Of a stretch of DNA of 64,000 bases, positions 48,991 through 58,339 are shown in pieces. The first letter of the stretch is position 1. Every line of letters begins with the position of its first letter. Source of the stretch: Pseudomonas fortuita (lineage in GTDB: Bacteria > Pseudomonadota > Gammaproteobacteria > Pseudomonadales > Pseudomonadaceae); the NCBI RefSeq assembly GCF_026898135.2, contig NZ_CP114035.2, forward strand, positions 599,501 to 663,500. Direction: 5' to 3'. The notes beneath the pieces were generated by a model, which saw nothing but the letters and a program-made list of their open reading frames with translations, was not told the origin of the DNA and did no database searches. The position numbers were made by a program, and so were the translations under genes.

Positions 48991-49038
48991 CTTGTGGGAG
49001 CGGCCTTGCGGCCCTATCGCGACACAAGGCCGCTCCTG
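48991..49038. repeat. REP pair (compact, inverted)
   Basis: GGGAGCGGCCTTGCGGCCCT and its inverse ACACAAGGCCGCTCCTGCAA, close together, between the lipoprotein and the convergent oxidoreductase gene; likely a terminator. Confidence 0.75.
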
Positions 49039-49057
49039 CAACGGTCCAGTGCAGCTT

Positions 49058-49705
49058 TCAGGGGGTTTTGCCCAACTTGCGAAGCTCATCCGACTCCACA
49101 ATCCGCACCCCGTCCTCTTCCTCCAGCGCCAGCCGCCACAAGGCTCGGGCCAGGGTACAAGCCTCGATCCCTCTGTACTTGCCGGGGATCAACCGGGAAA
49201 ACGGCGAAGCCAGTTGTTCCGCGAGCCGTGGCTCAATCCGCTCGCCCAATAGCAAAGACGGCCGCACGATGGTCAGCTGCGGCCAGTCCTGGGCTTTGAG
49301 CGCTTCTTCCATCTCGCCCTTCACCCGGTTGTAGAAAATAGACGATTTTGGGTCGGCGCCCAGCGCACTGACCACCAGCAAATGCCGTGCGCCCATCTCC
49401 CGGGCACGCTTGCTGAACGCCACTACCATGTCCAGGTCCACTGCGCGGAAAGCCGATTCGGAGCCGGCCTGTTTCAGCGTGGTGCCCAGGCAGCAGTAGG
49501 CGATATCAACACGCCCGGCCAGCTGTGGAAGAAATACCGCCGGGTCGCCGACCGGGTTTTCCAGGTGCGGATGCCCGGCCAGCGGCCGGCGGGTAGGCGC
49601 CAGTACGCGGGTGATGGTGGGCTCGTTGAGCAGGCGGTCAAGCAGGTGCTCACCGGTCAGGCCGGTGGCACCGGCAAGCAGGACATGCTGAGGCGTCAAA
49701 TACAT
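49058..49705 (-). CDS. Atypical SDR, NAD(P)-binding oxidoreductase (HTATIP2/YtfG-like)
   Basis: A 215-residue Rossmann protein. The nucleotide-binding motif [15 protein letters not shown] is at residues 11-25, followed by [14 protein letters not shown], and the mid-part [29 protein letters not shown] has S and YxxxK-like residues as in atypical SDRs of the TIP30/HTATIP2 kind. The reaction is unknown. Single gene, divergent from nothing, preceded by the MORN protein gene on the same strand 27 bases away. Confidence 0.82.
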   Translation of the reverse strand: MYLTPQHVLLAGATGLTGEHLLDRLLNEPTITRVLAPTRRPLAGHPHLENPVGDPAVFLPQLAGRVDIAYCCLGTTLKQAGSESAFRAVDLDMVVAFSKRAREMGARHLLVVSALGADPKSSIFYNRVKGEMEEALKAQDWPQLTIVRPSLLLGERIEPRLAEQLASPFSRLIPGKYRGIEACTLARALWRLALEEEDGVRIVESDELRKLGKTP

Positions 49706-49732
49706 GATGTCTCTCCCTTGTTACACACAAGT

Positions 49733-51466
49733 CTAGTGGCTGCCAGGCATTTTTGCCTGTCCTCCCACGTTGGCCTGTGCGGCGTTACGCAATGCTTCTT
49801 CGGCCTGTTGCCGGCGCAAGTGCTGCCAGTGTTCAAGTACTGCTGGCGGCGCCCACAGCTGGGGCTCCGAAGCCTCGAAGCCTTCCCTTTGTTCTCTTTC
49901 GGCAACGCTGGCGCGTGCCAGTTCAAACGCCTGTTTCAGGTCGTCGGTCTGGTTCAGTGCTTCTGCGAACAGGGCGTCACCAAAGTAGGTGAAATCGGCT
50001 TCTTCCGAGCACCCGAAGGACACGCGGTCGGCCCGAGCGGCGGTCATTATCACCGTGCGCTCATCCTTGAGCGGGGCAATGTAGCCGCCTGAATAGCACG
50101 CCGAGATGACGATTACCTTGTCGCGGTTTTTCAGTGGCGCCAGGGCGGTGGCCAGCTCGTCGGCAGTAAGGTCGGCCAGTTGCAGGCGCGGCTGGTCGAG
50201 CACCAACTGGTGGTCCTGGCTGCCGTGGCTGGTGAGGTAGATGAACACCAGGTCTTCGGGGCCGCTGCGTTCGGCCAGCGTGATGGCGGCACGGGTGAGG
50301 GTCTCGCGGGTGGCCATAGGTCGGGTGGCCATGTGGTCGCGGTGATTGACCAAGGTCACTTGGCCACGGGCGCCAAAGCGCACTTTGAGCATGTTGCTGA
50401 CATAGTCGGCTTCTCGCAGAAACACGCTTTGCTGGCCATCGCCGGCCACTACCAGGCTGTAAAGCTGAATGGGCGGTGCCGAGCGCGGTACGCGCGCAAG
50501 CGCCTCTTCCAGCAGCCGGCCCTGGTTGAGCAGGGCCAGGTCGAGAGGGTCGGGCAGCAGCTTGCCTTTCTGGTCGCGTACGCGAACGCCGTTGGCCCAG
50601 GTGCCACTTTCGACCTGGCCACTGGCAAGGGTCAGCCGCCCATGGCCATGGTAGGCATCGTTCAGGAAGCCGCCGACATACGTGCTGCCGTCGGCCAGCT
50701 GCAGGCTGCCCTGGCCCGACAGGCGCCAGTCGATGAACTCGCCCTTGTAGTGGCTGCCGTCGCTGCCCAGCAGTTCGCCTTCGCCCACCAGCGAGCCATC
50801 CTTGAACTCGCCGATCCACACATCGCCATCGGCGCTTTCATAGCGGCCACGGCCTTCCAGGCGGTTGTCCTTGAACTCACCGATGTACTGCTCGCCGTCG
50901 ACGCTGTCGTAAGTACCGCTGCCTTGCAGCTGGCCGTTGACGAAGCGCCCGCTGAACTGGTTGCCGCTGGCATCGCTGCGTACGCCGGCGCCGTTGGGCT
51001 TGCCCTTGGCGAACAGGCCTTGATAGCGGCTGCCGTCGGCCAGCTCCAGCTCGCCCGCGCCTTCGTACAGGTCGTCCTTGAACTGGCCGCGGTAGGTCTG
51101 GTCGGCTTGCTTGAGCGTGCCTTCGCCGTCGCGGCGGCCGTGCTTGAAGGTGCCACTGTAGTGGCTGCCCGGGGTGGTCAGGTCGCCCAGCCCCTCGAAC
51201 AGCCCCTCGGCAAACTGGCCACGGTAAACCTCGCCGTTCTGGCCATGCCACTCGCCCTGGCCATGCCACTGCCCGTCCTTGAAGCCGCCGGCGTACCAAC
51301 TGCCGTTGGGGTAGTCGATACGGCCCTCGCCCTGCAACAGGCCGTCGACCACTTGCCCCCGGTAACGCCCCCCGTCAGGCAGGCGTGCGTCCGGCGCAAG
51401 CAGCGATTCGCCATCGCCACAGGCGGCGAGCAGCAGGACCAAGGTAATGGGGAGCAGTGGACGCAT
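49733..51466 (-). CDS. MORN-repeat lipoprotein with C13 caspase-fold protease domain
   Basis: A 577-residue lipoprotein. Lipobox LLAAC at about residue 16, then eleven MORN repeats (pattern YxGxFxxGxxxGxGxxxxxDG, residues about 35-290), then a caspase-like C13 domain: VVAGDGQQSVFLREADYVSNML, His in YLTSHGSQ (about 415), Cys in VISACYSGG (about 457). C13 enzymes (legumain, GPI transamidase) cut after Asn/Asp. The MORN array may bind membrane lipids or act as a ruler. ATG 51466 starts the signal peptide; codons upstream read through a REP. Function unknown; not part of an evident operon except possibly with the SDR gene downstream. Confidence 0.85.
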   Translation of the reverse strand: MRPLLPITLVLLLAACGDGESLLAPDARLPDGGRYRGQVVDGLLQGEGRIDYPNGSWYAGGFKDGQWHGQGEWHGQNGEVYRGQFAEGLFEGLGDLTTPGSHYSGTFKHGRRDGEGTLKQADQTYRGQFKDDLYEGAGELELADGSRYQGLFAKGKPNGAGVRSDASGNQFSGRFVNGQLQGSGTYDSVDGEQYIGEFKDNRLEGRGRYESADGDVWIGEFKDGSLVGEGELLGSDGSHYKGEFIDWRLSGQGSLQLADGSTYVGGFLNDAYHGHGRLTLASGQVESGTWANGVRVRDQKGKLLPDPLDLALLNQGRLLEEALARVPRSAPPIQLYSLVVAGDGQQSVFLREADYVSNMLKVRFGARGQVTLVNHRDHMATRPMATRETLTRAAITLAERSGPEDLVFIYLTSHGSQDHQLVLDQPRLQLADLTADELATALAPLKNRDKVIVISACYSGGYIAPLKDERTVIMTAARADRVSFGCSEEADFTYFGDALFAEALNQTDDLKQAFELARASVAEREQREGFEASEPQLWAPPAVLEHWQHLRRQQAEEALRNAAQANVGGQAKMPGSH

Positions 51467-51616
51467 GGCGAGGACCGGGCAATAGGTTTGCCGAGTATGA
51501 CGCAGAATAAGGGGCCGAGACAGATAGGGCACAAGTAGATGAGGCAACGGACCGGCGCGGCGAGATGGCTGTGGGGTGAATGTCGGGGGATCGAGGGTGG
51601 GCAGACAAGTGCATGC

Positions 51617-51914
51617 CTTGAGTTGTTCATCGCCTGTGAGATCGAGCGCCGCCCGCGCGGCGCTTCGCGGGGCAAGCCCGCTCCCACATCTGTTTCGGGC
51701 CAGTACTACCTGACCCTTTTCCGCGCGGCCCCTTGTTTGTTCCATTCGATATCGAAGGGTAAGCAGCTGCTCTTCATTAATCTCATGTCATACATCCAGG
51801 GGGCGCGCGCCTAGGGTGCAGGAGTGACTGGCCCGAAACAAATGTGGGAGCGGGCTTGCCCCGCGAAGCGCCGCGCGGGCGGCGCTCGATCTCACAGGCG
51901 ATGCACAACTCAAG
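51617..51914. repeat. Composite nested palindromic element, copy 1
   Basis: Two nearly perfect 88-bp inverse arms (51617-51704 and 51827-51914), each containing a REP core (GGGAGCGGGCTTGCCCCGCG) next to GCCGCGCGGGCGGCGCTCGA and ending at the centre in ACTGGCCCGAAACA. The 122-base middle has the palindrome TTCGATATCGAA at 51745-51756. It fills most of the 457 bases between the MORN gene and acoC; I see no gene there. A second copy is at 62766. Confidence 0.85.
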
Positions 51915-51923
51915 TCATACCCT

Positions 51924-53030
51924 TCAATGCCCCCGCAAAAAATCCACCATCCTGCGGTTCACTTCTTCAGCCGCCTCCATCTGCACCATGTGACCGGCGT
52001 CGGCTAGCACCAGCACCTCGGCCTCCAGGCCTTCGGCATGGCTGGCCGGGATGATCGCGTCCTTCCCGCCCCACACCACCAGCGCCGGATGCTGCCCCAG
52101 CACCCCACGCAGGTCGTGGCGCTGCCGGTTGCCGTCGGCGATGGCCGATGCCAGCTGGGCCAATGCGGTATCAACACCTTCCAGGCGCTTGAACTTGAGC
52201 ATGTCCTCCAGCATTTGCCGGGTCACCAGCGCCGGGTCGGCAAACAATTGCACCATCTGCGGTTTAAGGGCGTTGCGGTTGGCGGCGGCGACAAAGCCTT
52301 GCAGGTACTGCCCGTTAATCGCTTCGCCCAGGCCGGCGCTGGCCACCAGGCTCAGGCTTGCCACCCGCTGCGGCGCCAGGCGCGCCACGTTGAGGCTTAC
52401 CGCGCCGCCCATGGAGTGCCCGGCCAGGTGGGCCTTGGCGATGCCCAGGTGGTCGAGCAGCGCCAGCACGGTTTCGCTCAGCTCATCCAGGTCGCCACGT
52501 TGCAGTGCTTTGGCGGACTCGCCGTGCCCTGGCAGGTCCAGGGCGATCACGCGGCGTTCGGCGGCCAGCGCCGGATGGTTGAACAGCCAGTTGTTGAGGT
52601 CGCCACCAAAACCGTGCACCAGCACCAGCGGCGTGCCGCCTTCTCCCAGCTCGAACCAGCGCACCAGGCGGCCGCCTATTTCAGCCTTTTGTGGGGCCGG
52701 CCCCTGTGCCTGATCGGCCCCCCCTTCGGCGACGAACCCGGCCTGAAAGCGCTGCACCACCGCATCGATTTCCGCTTCTTCGGCTTCGCCTTCCACCACC
52801 ACTGCCAGCAGCGCGCCGACCGGCAGGGTTTCATCCGGCCTGGCCACCTGGCGGCGCAGTACGCCACTGAACGGGGCTTCGACGCTGCTGCTGATTTTGT
52901 CAGTCTCGACGTCCAGCACCTCGTCGCCCTTGTTGATTGCGTCACCTTCCTGCTTGAGCCAGGTGTCCACCCGGCCTTCGGTCATCGACAGGCCCCACTT
53001 GGGCATGGTCAGGGTATGGATCTGGCTCAT
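51924..53030 (-). CDS. acoC: Acetoin dehydrogenase E2 (dihydrolipoyl acetyltransferase) with alpha/beta hydrolase domain
   Basis: A 368-residue protein. Residues 1-80 form a lipoyl domain with the lipoylated Lys in LDVETDKISSSVEAP. From about 125 it has an alpha/beta hydrolase fold (LVLVHGFGGDLNNWLF, nucleophile AGHSMGGAVSLN) in place of the usual catalytic acyltransferase domain, as in Pseudomonas AcoC. It would pass the acetyl group from acetoin cleavage to CoA. Overlaps acoB by 4 bases. In KT2440, as I recall, a 2,3-butanediol dehydrogenase gene follows; here only the palindromic element does. Confidence 0.92.
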   Translation of the reverse strand: MSQIHTLTMPKWGLSMTEGRVDTWLKQEGDAINKGDEVLDVETDKISSSVEAPFSGVLRRQVARPDETLPVGALLAVVVEGEAEEAEIDAVVQRFQAGFVAEGGADQAQGPAPQKAEIGGRLVRWFELGEGGTPLVLVHGFGGDLNNWLFNHPALAAERRVIALDLPGHGESAKALQRGDLDELSETVLALLDHLGIAKAHLAGHSMGGAVSLNVARLAPQRVASLSLVASAGLGEAINGQYLQGFVAAANRNALKPQMVQLFADPALVTRQMLEDMLKFKRLEGVDTALAQLASAIADGNRQRHDLRGVLGQHPALVVWGGKDAIIPASHAEGLEAEVLVLADAGHMVQMEAAEEVNRRMVDFLRGH

Positions 53031-54049
53031 GCGGCACTCCTTGCGGCTTCTATCACCTTGCGCACGGCTGCTTCGATCTTCGCCGCGTCAGGGATGTACA
53101 GGTCTTCCAAGGCATCGGAGAACGGCACCGGGGTGTGCGGTGCGGTGACCATTTCGATCGGGCCCTTGAGTGCGCCGAAGGCCTTTTGCGCCACCAGCGC
53201 GCTGATGTCGGTGGCCATCGAGCAGCGCGGGTTAGCTTCGTCGATCACCACCAGGCGGCCGGTTTTTTCCACGCTTTCAAGAATGCTGTCCTCGTCCAGC
53301 GGGCTGGTGGTGCGCAGGTCCAGCACTTCGCAGTCGATGCCCTGGCGGGCCAGGTTGTTGGCTGCTTCAAGTGCCACGTGGACCATGCGGCCATAGGTGA
53401 CCAGGGTCACGTCGTCACCATCGCGCAGGAAGTTGGCCTCGCCGAACGGCACGGTGTACACCTCTTCCGGCACCTCGCCCTGCATGCTGTACAACAACTT
53501 GTGCTCGCAGAAGATCACCGGGTCGTTGTCGCGGATAGCCTGGATCAACAGGCCCTTGGCATCGTAAGGCGAGGACGGGCACACCACTTTCAGGCCGGGG
53601 ATGTGCGTCCACAGCGAGGTGAGCATCTGCGAGTGCTGGGCGGCCGCACGCAGGCCAGCGCCGTACATGGTGCGCATCACCAGCGGGGTGACCGCCTTGC
53701 CGCCGAACATATAGCGGAATTTGGCGGCCTGGTTGAGGATCTGGTCCAGGCAGCAGCCGGCAAAGTCCACGAACATCAGTTCGCACACCGGGCGCAGGCC
53801 TTGGGTGGCGGCACCGACGGCAGCGCCGACGTAGCCGATTTCCGACAGCGGTGCGTCCAGCACGCGGCCGGGGAACTGGTGGTACAAGCCCTTGGTCACG
53901 CCCAGCACGCCACCCCAGGCGTCATCTTCGCCGGGTGCACCGGCACCGCCGGCAACGTCTTCGCCAATGATGAACACGGTGTTGTCGCGGCGCATTTCCT
54001 GGGCCAGGGCTTCGTTGATGGCCTGCTGGTAGCTGATCTTTCTTGCCAT
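53027..54049 (-). CDS. acoB: Acetoin dehydrogenase E1 beta subunit
   Basis: A 340-residue transketolase-like subunit: INEALAQEMRRDNTVFIIGEDVAGGAGAPGEDD at the start, APLSEIGYVGAAVGAATQGLRPVCELMFVDF, and the C-terminal binding domain VEKTGRLVVIDEANPRCSMATDI. It pairs with AcoA to cleave acetoin with thiamine diphosphate. It is intact, but without AcoA it should have no activity. 33 bases separate it from acoA. Confidence 0.95.
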   Translation of the reverse strand: MARKISYQQAINEALAQEMRRDNTVFIIGEDVAGGAGAPGEDDAWGGVLGVTKGLYHQFPGRVLDAPLSEIGYVGAAVGAATQGLRPVCELMFVDFAGCCLDQILNQAAKFRYMFGGKAVTPLVMRTMYGAGLRAAAQHSQMLTSLWTHIPGLKVVCPSSPYDAKGLLIQAIRDNDPVIFCEHKLLYSMQGEVPEEVYTVPFGEANFLRDGDDVTLVTYGRMVHVALEAANNLARQGIDCEVLDLRTTSPLDEDSILESVEKTGRLVVIDEANPRCSMATDISALVAQKAFGALKGPIEMVTAPHTPVPFSDALEDLYIPDAAKIEAAVRKVIEAARSAA

Positions 54050-54082
54050 GGTGGTTCTCCTGTTGTTCTTGTAATCCGCGGC

Positions 54083-55060
54083 TCAGGGGTAGCTGACGTA
54101 GACGTCGGTGAGCAGGTCGGCGGGCTGTGGCTTGGGATCGGACTTGGCGCGGCGCACGGCGTCTTCGATCAGGTCCTCGATGCGCCCGTCGATGGCGTCC
54201 AGTTGCCCGGCAGTGAGCAGGCCAGCGCGGGTGGTCTTGTTACGGAACTGCATCAGGCAGTCGCGGGATTCGCGCAGGTTCTTCACTTCATCCGGGGCGC
54301 GGTAGGTTTGCGCATCGCCTTCGAAGTGGCCGTAGTAGCGGCTGAGCTTGACCTCGATCAGTGACGGCCCTTGCCCCGCACGGGCGCGCTCTATGGCGGC
54401 CCCGGCGGCCTCGTACACGGCAAAGAAGTCGAAGCCGTCGATGGTGACACCCGGCATGCCGAAGCCGGCGGCGCGGTCGGCAATGTGGTCGCAGGCGACG
54501 GATCAATTGGAGGCGGTGGCCTCGGCGTAGCCGTTGTTCTCGGCCACGAAGATGCACGGCAGGTTCATGATCGACGCCATGTTCATGGCTTCGAACACAG
54601 CACCCTCGTTGGAAGCGCCATCGCCGAAGAAGGCCACCGACACGTCATCACGGCCCTTGAGTTTGGCCGCCAATGCCGCCCCGGCCACCAGCGGTGCACC
54701 GGCGCCGACGATGCCGTTGGCACCGAGCATGCCCTTTTCCAGGTCGGCAATGTGCATCGAGCCGCCCTTGCCGCCGCACACGCCGGTTTTCTTGCCATAG
54801 ATTTCGGCCATCATGCCGTACACATCCACGCCCTTGGCGATGCAATGGCCATGGCCGCGGTGGGTCGAGGCAATGCAGTCGCTGTCGCGCAGGTGGGCCA
54901 TGACCCCGGCGGCGGAGGCTTCTTCGCCGGCATACAGGTGGACGAAGCCGGGGATCTCGCCCGTGGCAAACTCCACGTGCAGGCGTTCCTCGAAGGCGCG
55001 AATGGTGCGCATCACTTCATAGGCATGCAGCAGTTGTTCGGTACTGAGTTGATTGGACAT
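54083..55060 (-). pseudogene. acoA: Acetoin dehydrogenase E1 alpha subunit, interrupted by a TGA codon
   Basis: The frame from ATG 55060 to the TAA at 54083 would encode 325 residues, the normal AcoA length, and both halves match AcoA: HLYAGEEASAAGVMAHLRDSDCIASTHRGHGH and the ThDP motif VAFFGDGASNEGAVFEAMNMAS before, GFGMPGVTIDGFDFFAVYEAAG after. At 54503-54505 the codon is TGA within AEATASN*SVACDHIA, where family members have Trp (TGG); a single G to A change explains it. The reading frame is otherwise intact. The product would end at residue 185, lacking half of the domain. Sequencing error is the main alternative. First structural E1 gene after acoX. Confidence 0.88.
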
Positions 55061-55082
55061 CTTGTTGTTCTCCAGGGTTGTC

Positions 55083-56138
55083 TCAACGCGGGGTTGCAGG
55101 GTGCAGCCGATGGCCACGCGGCACGGTCAGCAGGTGATGGCGGGCGGCATGCGCCAGGACCGCCTCGACGTCCACGCTCAGCGGCCCTTGGTGGTCGAGC
55201 GTGATGGTGGGTGTATCGTGTTCGGCGAATTCGATTTCGCGCTCGCCGTCCAGGGCCAAGGTGCCGCTGGAAAGGCTCAGGCGATGGGCGACGCCAGGCA
55301 TAAGCGTGCCGCTGGCGGTGATGCCGCAACCTTGCAGCAGGCCGGGCGCCAGGGGCGCGAGCAGCGCCTGTTCGGCACCGGGGTTCAAGCGCACCCAGAC
55401 GCCATGGGGGGCCTGGCGCGATACCGGGCACCACAGCCCGCACAGGGCTGACAGGCCAATGGCATGGGGCTCGGCGAAGCAGGCAAAAACCTCGCACAGG
55501 TCTTCGCTGCGGCTGAGCGCACGGGCGCCGATGAAGCGCTGGGGCGAGACTGCCACCTCCACCAGTGCCCACTCGGCAAGCTGTTGTTCGGGCACTTTGA
55601 CCAGCAGGCGCTTGTTGCGGCGCAGGCCGACATCGGTCGGTACCCGCCCGCAGGCGAGCAAGCCGCCGGCCAGACCGGCGCTGGTGGCTTCACGCAGTTC
55701 GGGGAAAGCATTGTTGGTGCCGGTGGACAAGGTCAGCAGCGGTACGTCACCCGCCTGGGCAGCGACCGCCTTGTGGGTGCCGTCGCCGCCGAGCACGGCG
55801 ATCATCGCCACACCACGCTCGACCATGCGGCGGGTAGCCAGATGCGTGTCGGCAACGGTCTGGGTCAACGGCAGGTCGAGTATTTCGATGGTTGGCCAAT
55901 GCTGGTCACGGGCGACCGGACCCTGGCTGGCCTTGAGCACGGCGGCGGCGATGCCCGTCATGTCGCTGGGCAGCAGCACCTGGCCGACGCCGGTAGCACC
56001 GAAGGCAGCCAGCAGCCGCTGGATCGCCGAGGCCTTGTCGGTGCTCGAATAGAGCCCGGCATTGGCGGTCAGGCGGCGCAGGTCGCGGCCAGAGGCAGGG
56101 TTGGCAATGATCCCGACGATCGGGGCGGGTAGCGGCAT
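55083..56138 (-). CDS. acoX: AcoX, NAD-kinase-like protein of the acetoin operon
   Basis: A 351-residue protein of the ATP-NAD kinase/AcoX fold: IVGIIANPASGRDLRRL at the N-terminus and the nucleotide motif VLGGDGTHKAVA (about residue 118), then LSTGTNNAFP. AcoX is encoded in many acetoin operons, but its reaction is not established and it is not required for dehydrogenase activity in some species. First gene of the operon, 23 bases after the expected sigma-54 transcription start region. Confidence 0.92.
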   Translation of the reverse strand: MPLPAPIVGIIANPASGRDLRRLTANAGLYSSTDKASAIQRLLAAFGATGVGQVLLPSDMTGIAAAVLKASQGPVARDQHWPTIEILDLPLTQTVADTHLATRRMVERGVAMIAVLGGDGTHKAVAAQAGDVPLLTLSTGTNNAFPELREATSAGLAGGLLACGRVPTDVGLRRNKRLLVKVPEQQLAEWALVEVAVSPQRFIGARALSRSEDLCEVFACFAEPHAIGLSALCGLWCPVSRQAPHGVWVRLNPGAEQALLAPLAPGLLQGCGITASGTLMPGVAHRLSLSSGTLALDGEREIEFAEHDTPTITLDHQGPLSVDVEAVLAHAARHHLLTVPRGHRLHPATPR

Positions 56139-56171
56139 GGCGCACCTCGTATTTTTGTTTGCAAGGGCAGG

Positions 56172-56187
56172 AGCAAGCCCGGTGCCA
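56172..56187 (-). promoter_or_regulatory. Sigma-54 promoter of acoXABC
   Basis: On the minus strand TGGCACCGGGCTTGCT matches the sigma-54 consensus at nearly every fixed base (TGGCAC, then TTGCT, GG-N10-GC), 34 bases before the acoX start codon. Confidence 0.85.
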
Positions 56188-56307
56188 GCTTTTCATGGCT
56201 TGGCTGAAGCGCCCGTGCCAGAGCGGTTTGCTTGCACGGCAGTACGTGCCCCTGGTGGCGTCCACGAGACGCTGGGTGCCAACGGGGGGCGTTGGTTGAC
56301 GAGACGC

Positions 56308-56324
56308 TGAGACGCAGCGTCTCA
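56308..56324. promoter_or_regulatory. Upstream activator site for AcoR
   Basis: TGAGACGCAGCGTCTCA is a perfect palindrome with 8-bp arms and a 1-base centre, 121 bases upstream of the -24 element, the usual distance for an enhancer. Its half-site CGAGACGCTG is repeated at 56266-56275 and 56300-56309, so AcoR may bind in several copies. Confidence 0.7.
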
Positions 56325-56421
56325 AGCCAGCCGGTAATCACACAGTGCTTGTCGGGGCATGCGTGGAAGCGCTTAATGGCCGGACAACGATAAAAACAGC
56401 AACGAGAACCGGAGGGCCTGA

Positions 56422-58275
56422 ATGCTTGCCGCGAACTCCCGAGCCCATGTCGACTGCGTCAGCCGGGTGCTGAAGAATGCCGACCGCCTGCCCCAGGCAC
56501 CGGTGCCAGCGCTGATCCTCGATTCATGGCGCCGTTCCATGGAGCTGTACCGCCTCGACCCCGGGTCCCAACAGGGGCCGCGCATCCTGTCCCAAAGCCT
56601 GCTGAACGAATGCCGCGAACGCGCCGAACTGTTTCTGCGCATCGCTGGCGATGCCGTGGCACGCCTGCACGAGCGGGTGCGCGGCGCCGACTACTGCGTG
56701 CTGCTGACCGATGCCCAGGGGCGCACCATTGATTACCGGGTCGAATCGGCCATCCGCAATGACTGCCGCAAGGCCGGGCTGTACCTGGGCACTTGCTGGT
56801 CGGAAGGTGAGGAGGGCACCTGCGGTGTGGCGGCGGTGCTGACCAGCAAGGCGCCGGTCACGGTGCACAAGCGCGATCACTTCCGCGCAGCCTTCATCGG
56901 CCTGACCTGCACCGCAGCGCCGGTGTTCGACCCGCAGGGCGAGTTGCTGGGCGTGGTGGATGTTTCGGCCCTGCAGTCACCGGATGATCGCCGCAGCCAA
57001 CACTTGATCCGCCAGTTGGTCGAGCAGACTGCCCGTGAAATCGAAAACGCCTTCTTCATGCACAGTGCACAGGGCCACTGGGTGATGCGTGCCCATGGCA
57101 CACCGGGTTATGTGGAAAGCCAGCCCGACTACCTGCTGGCCTGGGATGCCGACGGCCGCTTGCAAGCCATCAACAGCCTGGCGCGCAAGCGGCTGGTACA
57201 GCACTTGGGGCGCTTGCCTGAGCACATTGGCGAACTGTTCGACATGGGGCAGCTACGGCGCGTCAACACCTCGTCCGCCCAGCGCCTGCCGGGCCTGGGC
57301 GGGCTGTATGGCCGTGTCAGCGCCCCGCAGCAGCGCCCGCGCGTGCAGCCCTTGCGTCAGGCTCAGGACCCCCGCATCGAGCAGCACTTGCGGCTGGCCA
57401 CGCGGGTCAAGGACTGCAACCTGGCGGTGCTGGTACAAGGCGAGACGGGGGTCGGCAAAGAAGTTTTCGCCCGTCAGTTGCACCAGCAGAGCCAGCGCCG
57501 CGACGGCCCGTTTGTCACGCTGAACTGCGCCGCCATCCCGGAAAACCTGATTGAGAGCGAGCTGTTTGGCTACGTGGCCGGGGCCTTCACCGGGGCTTCC
57601 AGCAAAGGCATGCAGGGGCTGTTGCAGCAGGCTGATGGCGGCACCCTGTTCCTTGACGAAATCGGCGACATGCCGCTGAACCTGCAAACCCGCCTGCTGC
57701 GCGTGCTGGCCGAAGGCGAAGTGGCGCCGCTGGGTGCTGCACGGCGCGAACGCGTGGACATTCAGGTGATCTGCGCCACCCACCGTGACCTGGCAACGAT
57801 GGTGGCGGACGGGCGTTTTCGTGAAGACCTGTACTACCGCCTGGCCAATGCCCGCTTCGAGCTGCCGCCCTTGCGTGAGCGCGAGGACCGCCTGGGGCTG
57901 ATCCACCAGTTGCTGGCCGAAGAAGCCGAAGCCTGTGGGGTCGACGTGGTGCTGGCCGATGATGCGCTACAGGCGTTGCTGGTTTATCGCTGGCCGGGCA
58001 ACCTGCGCCAGCTGCGGCAGGTCTTGCGCTATGCCTGCGCGGTGAGTGAAGTCGGGCAGGTTCGCTTGCTGGATTTGCCACAAGCGGTGCGGGGCGAGGC
58101 AGTCGTTTCGAGTGACAGCGGTGTATCGTGCCCGGCCCGGCAGTTGCTGCTGGACGCGCTGATCCGCCATCGCTGGAAACCGGCCGATGCGGCGCGGGCG
58201 TTGGGGATATCGCGGGCTACCTTGTATCGGCGTGTGCATGAGCACTGCATCGAGATGCCGCGGATGAAGGGGTAG
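56422..58275 (+). CDS. acoR: Sigma-54-dependent acetoin regulator AcoR
   Basis: A 617-residue enhancer-binding protein: GAF sensor (about 75-210; [33 protein letters not shown]), AAA+ domain (QGETGVGKE at about 345, [19 protein letters not shown]) and a C-terminal Fis domain ([21 protein letters not shown]). It is divergent from acoXABC with a palindromic site between them. It should switch on the operon when acetoin or a breakdown product is bound. ATG 56422 follows GGAGGGCCTGA. The gene looks intact even though acoA is not. Confidence 0.94.
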   Translation: MLAANSRAHVDCVSRVLKNADRLPQAPVPALILDSWRRSMELYRLDPGSQQGPRILSQSLLNECRERAELFLRIAGDAVARLHERVRGADYCVLLTDAQGRTIDYRVESAIRNDCRKAGLYLGTCWSEGEEGTCGVAAVLTSKAPVTVHKRDHFRAAFIGLTCTAAPVFDPQGELLGVVDVSALQSPDDRRSQHLIRQLVEQTAREIENAFFMHSAQGHWVMRAHGTPGYVESQPDYLLAWDADGRLQAINSLARKRLVQHLGRLPEHIGELFDMGQLRRVNTSSAQRLPGLGGLYGRVSAPQQRPRVQPLRQAQDPRIEQHLRLATRVKDCNLAVLVQGETGVGKEVFARQLHQQSQRRDGPFVTLNCAAIPENLIESELFGYVAGAFTGASSKGMQGLLQQADGGTLFLDEIGDMPLNLQTRLLRVLAEGEVAPLGAARRERVDIQVICATHRDLATMVADGRFREDLYYRLANARFELPPLREREDRLGLIHQLLAEEAEACGVDVVLADDALQALLVYRWPGNLRQLRQVLRYACAVSEVGQVRLLDLPQAVRGEAVVSSDSGVSCPARQLLLDALIRHRWKPADAARALGISRATLYRRVHEHCIEMPRMKG

Positions 58276-58293
58276 GGCCCCGGCAGGCAATAA

Positions 58294-58320
58294 AAAACCC
58301 CGGAACCAGTCCGGGGTTTT
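58294..58320. terminator. Bidirectional rho-independent terminator between acoR and accC
   Basis: AAAACCCCGG and CCGGGGTTTT pair around AACCAGT, with A and T runs on each side. It serves the convergent acoR and accC genes. Confidence 0.93.
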
Positions 58321-58339
58321 GCGACATCGCACTGCTCGA

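Noticed and set aside
54083..55060. Two separate genes for the halves of acoA
   Set aside because: Both halves are in the same frame, match one family end to end, and add up to the normal 325 residues; the second half has no start signal of its own.
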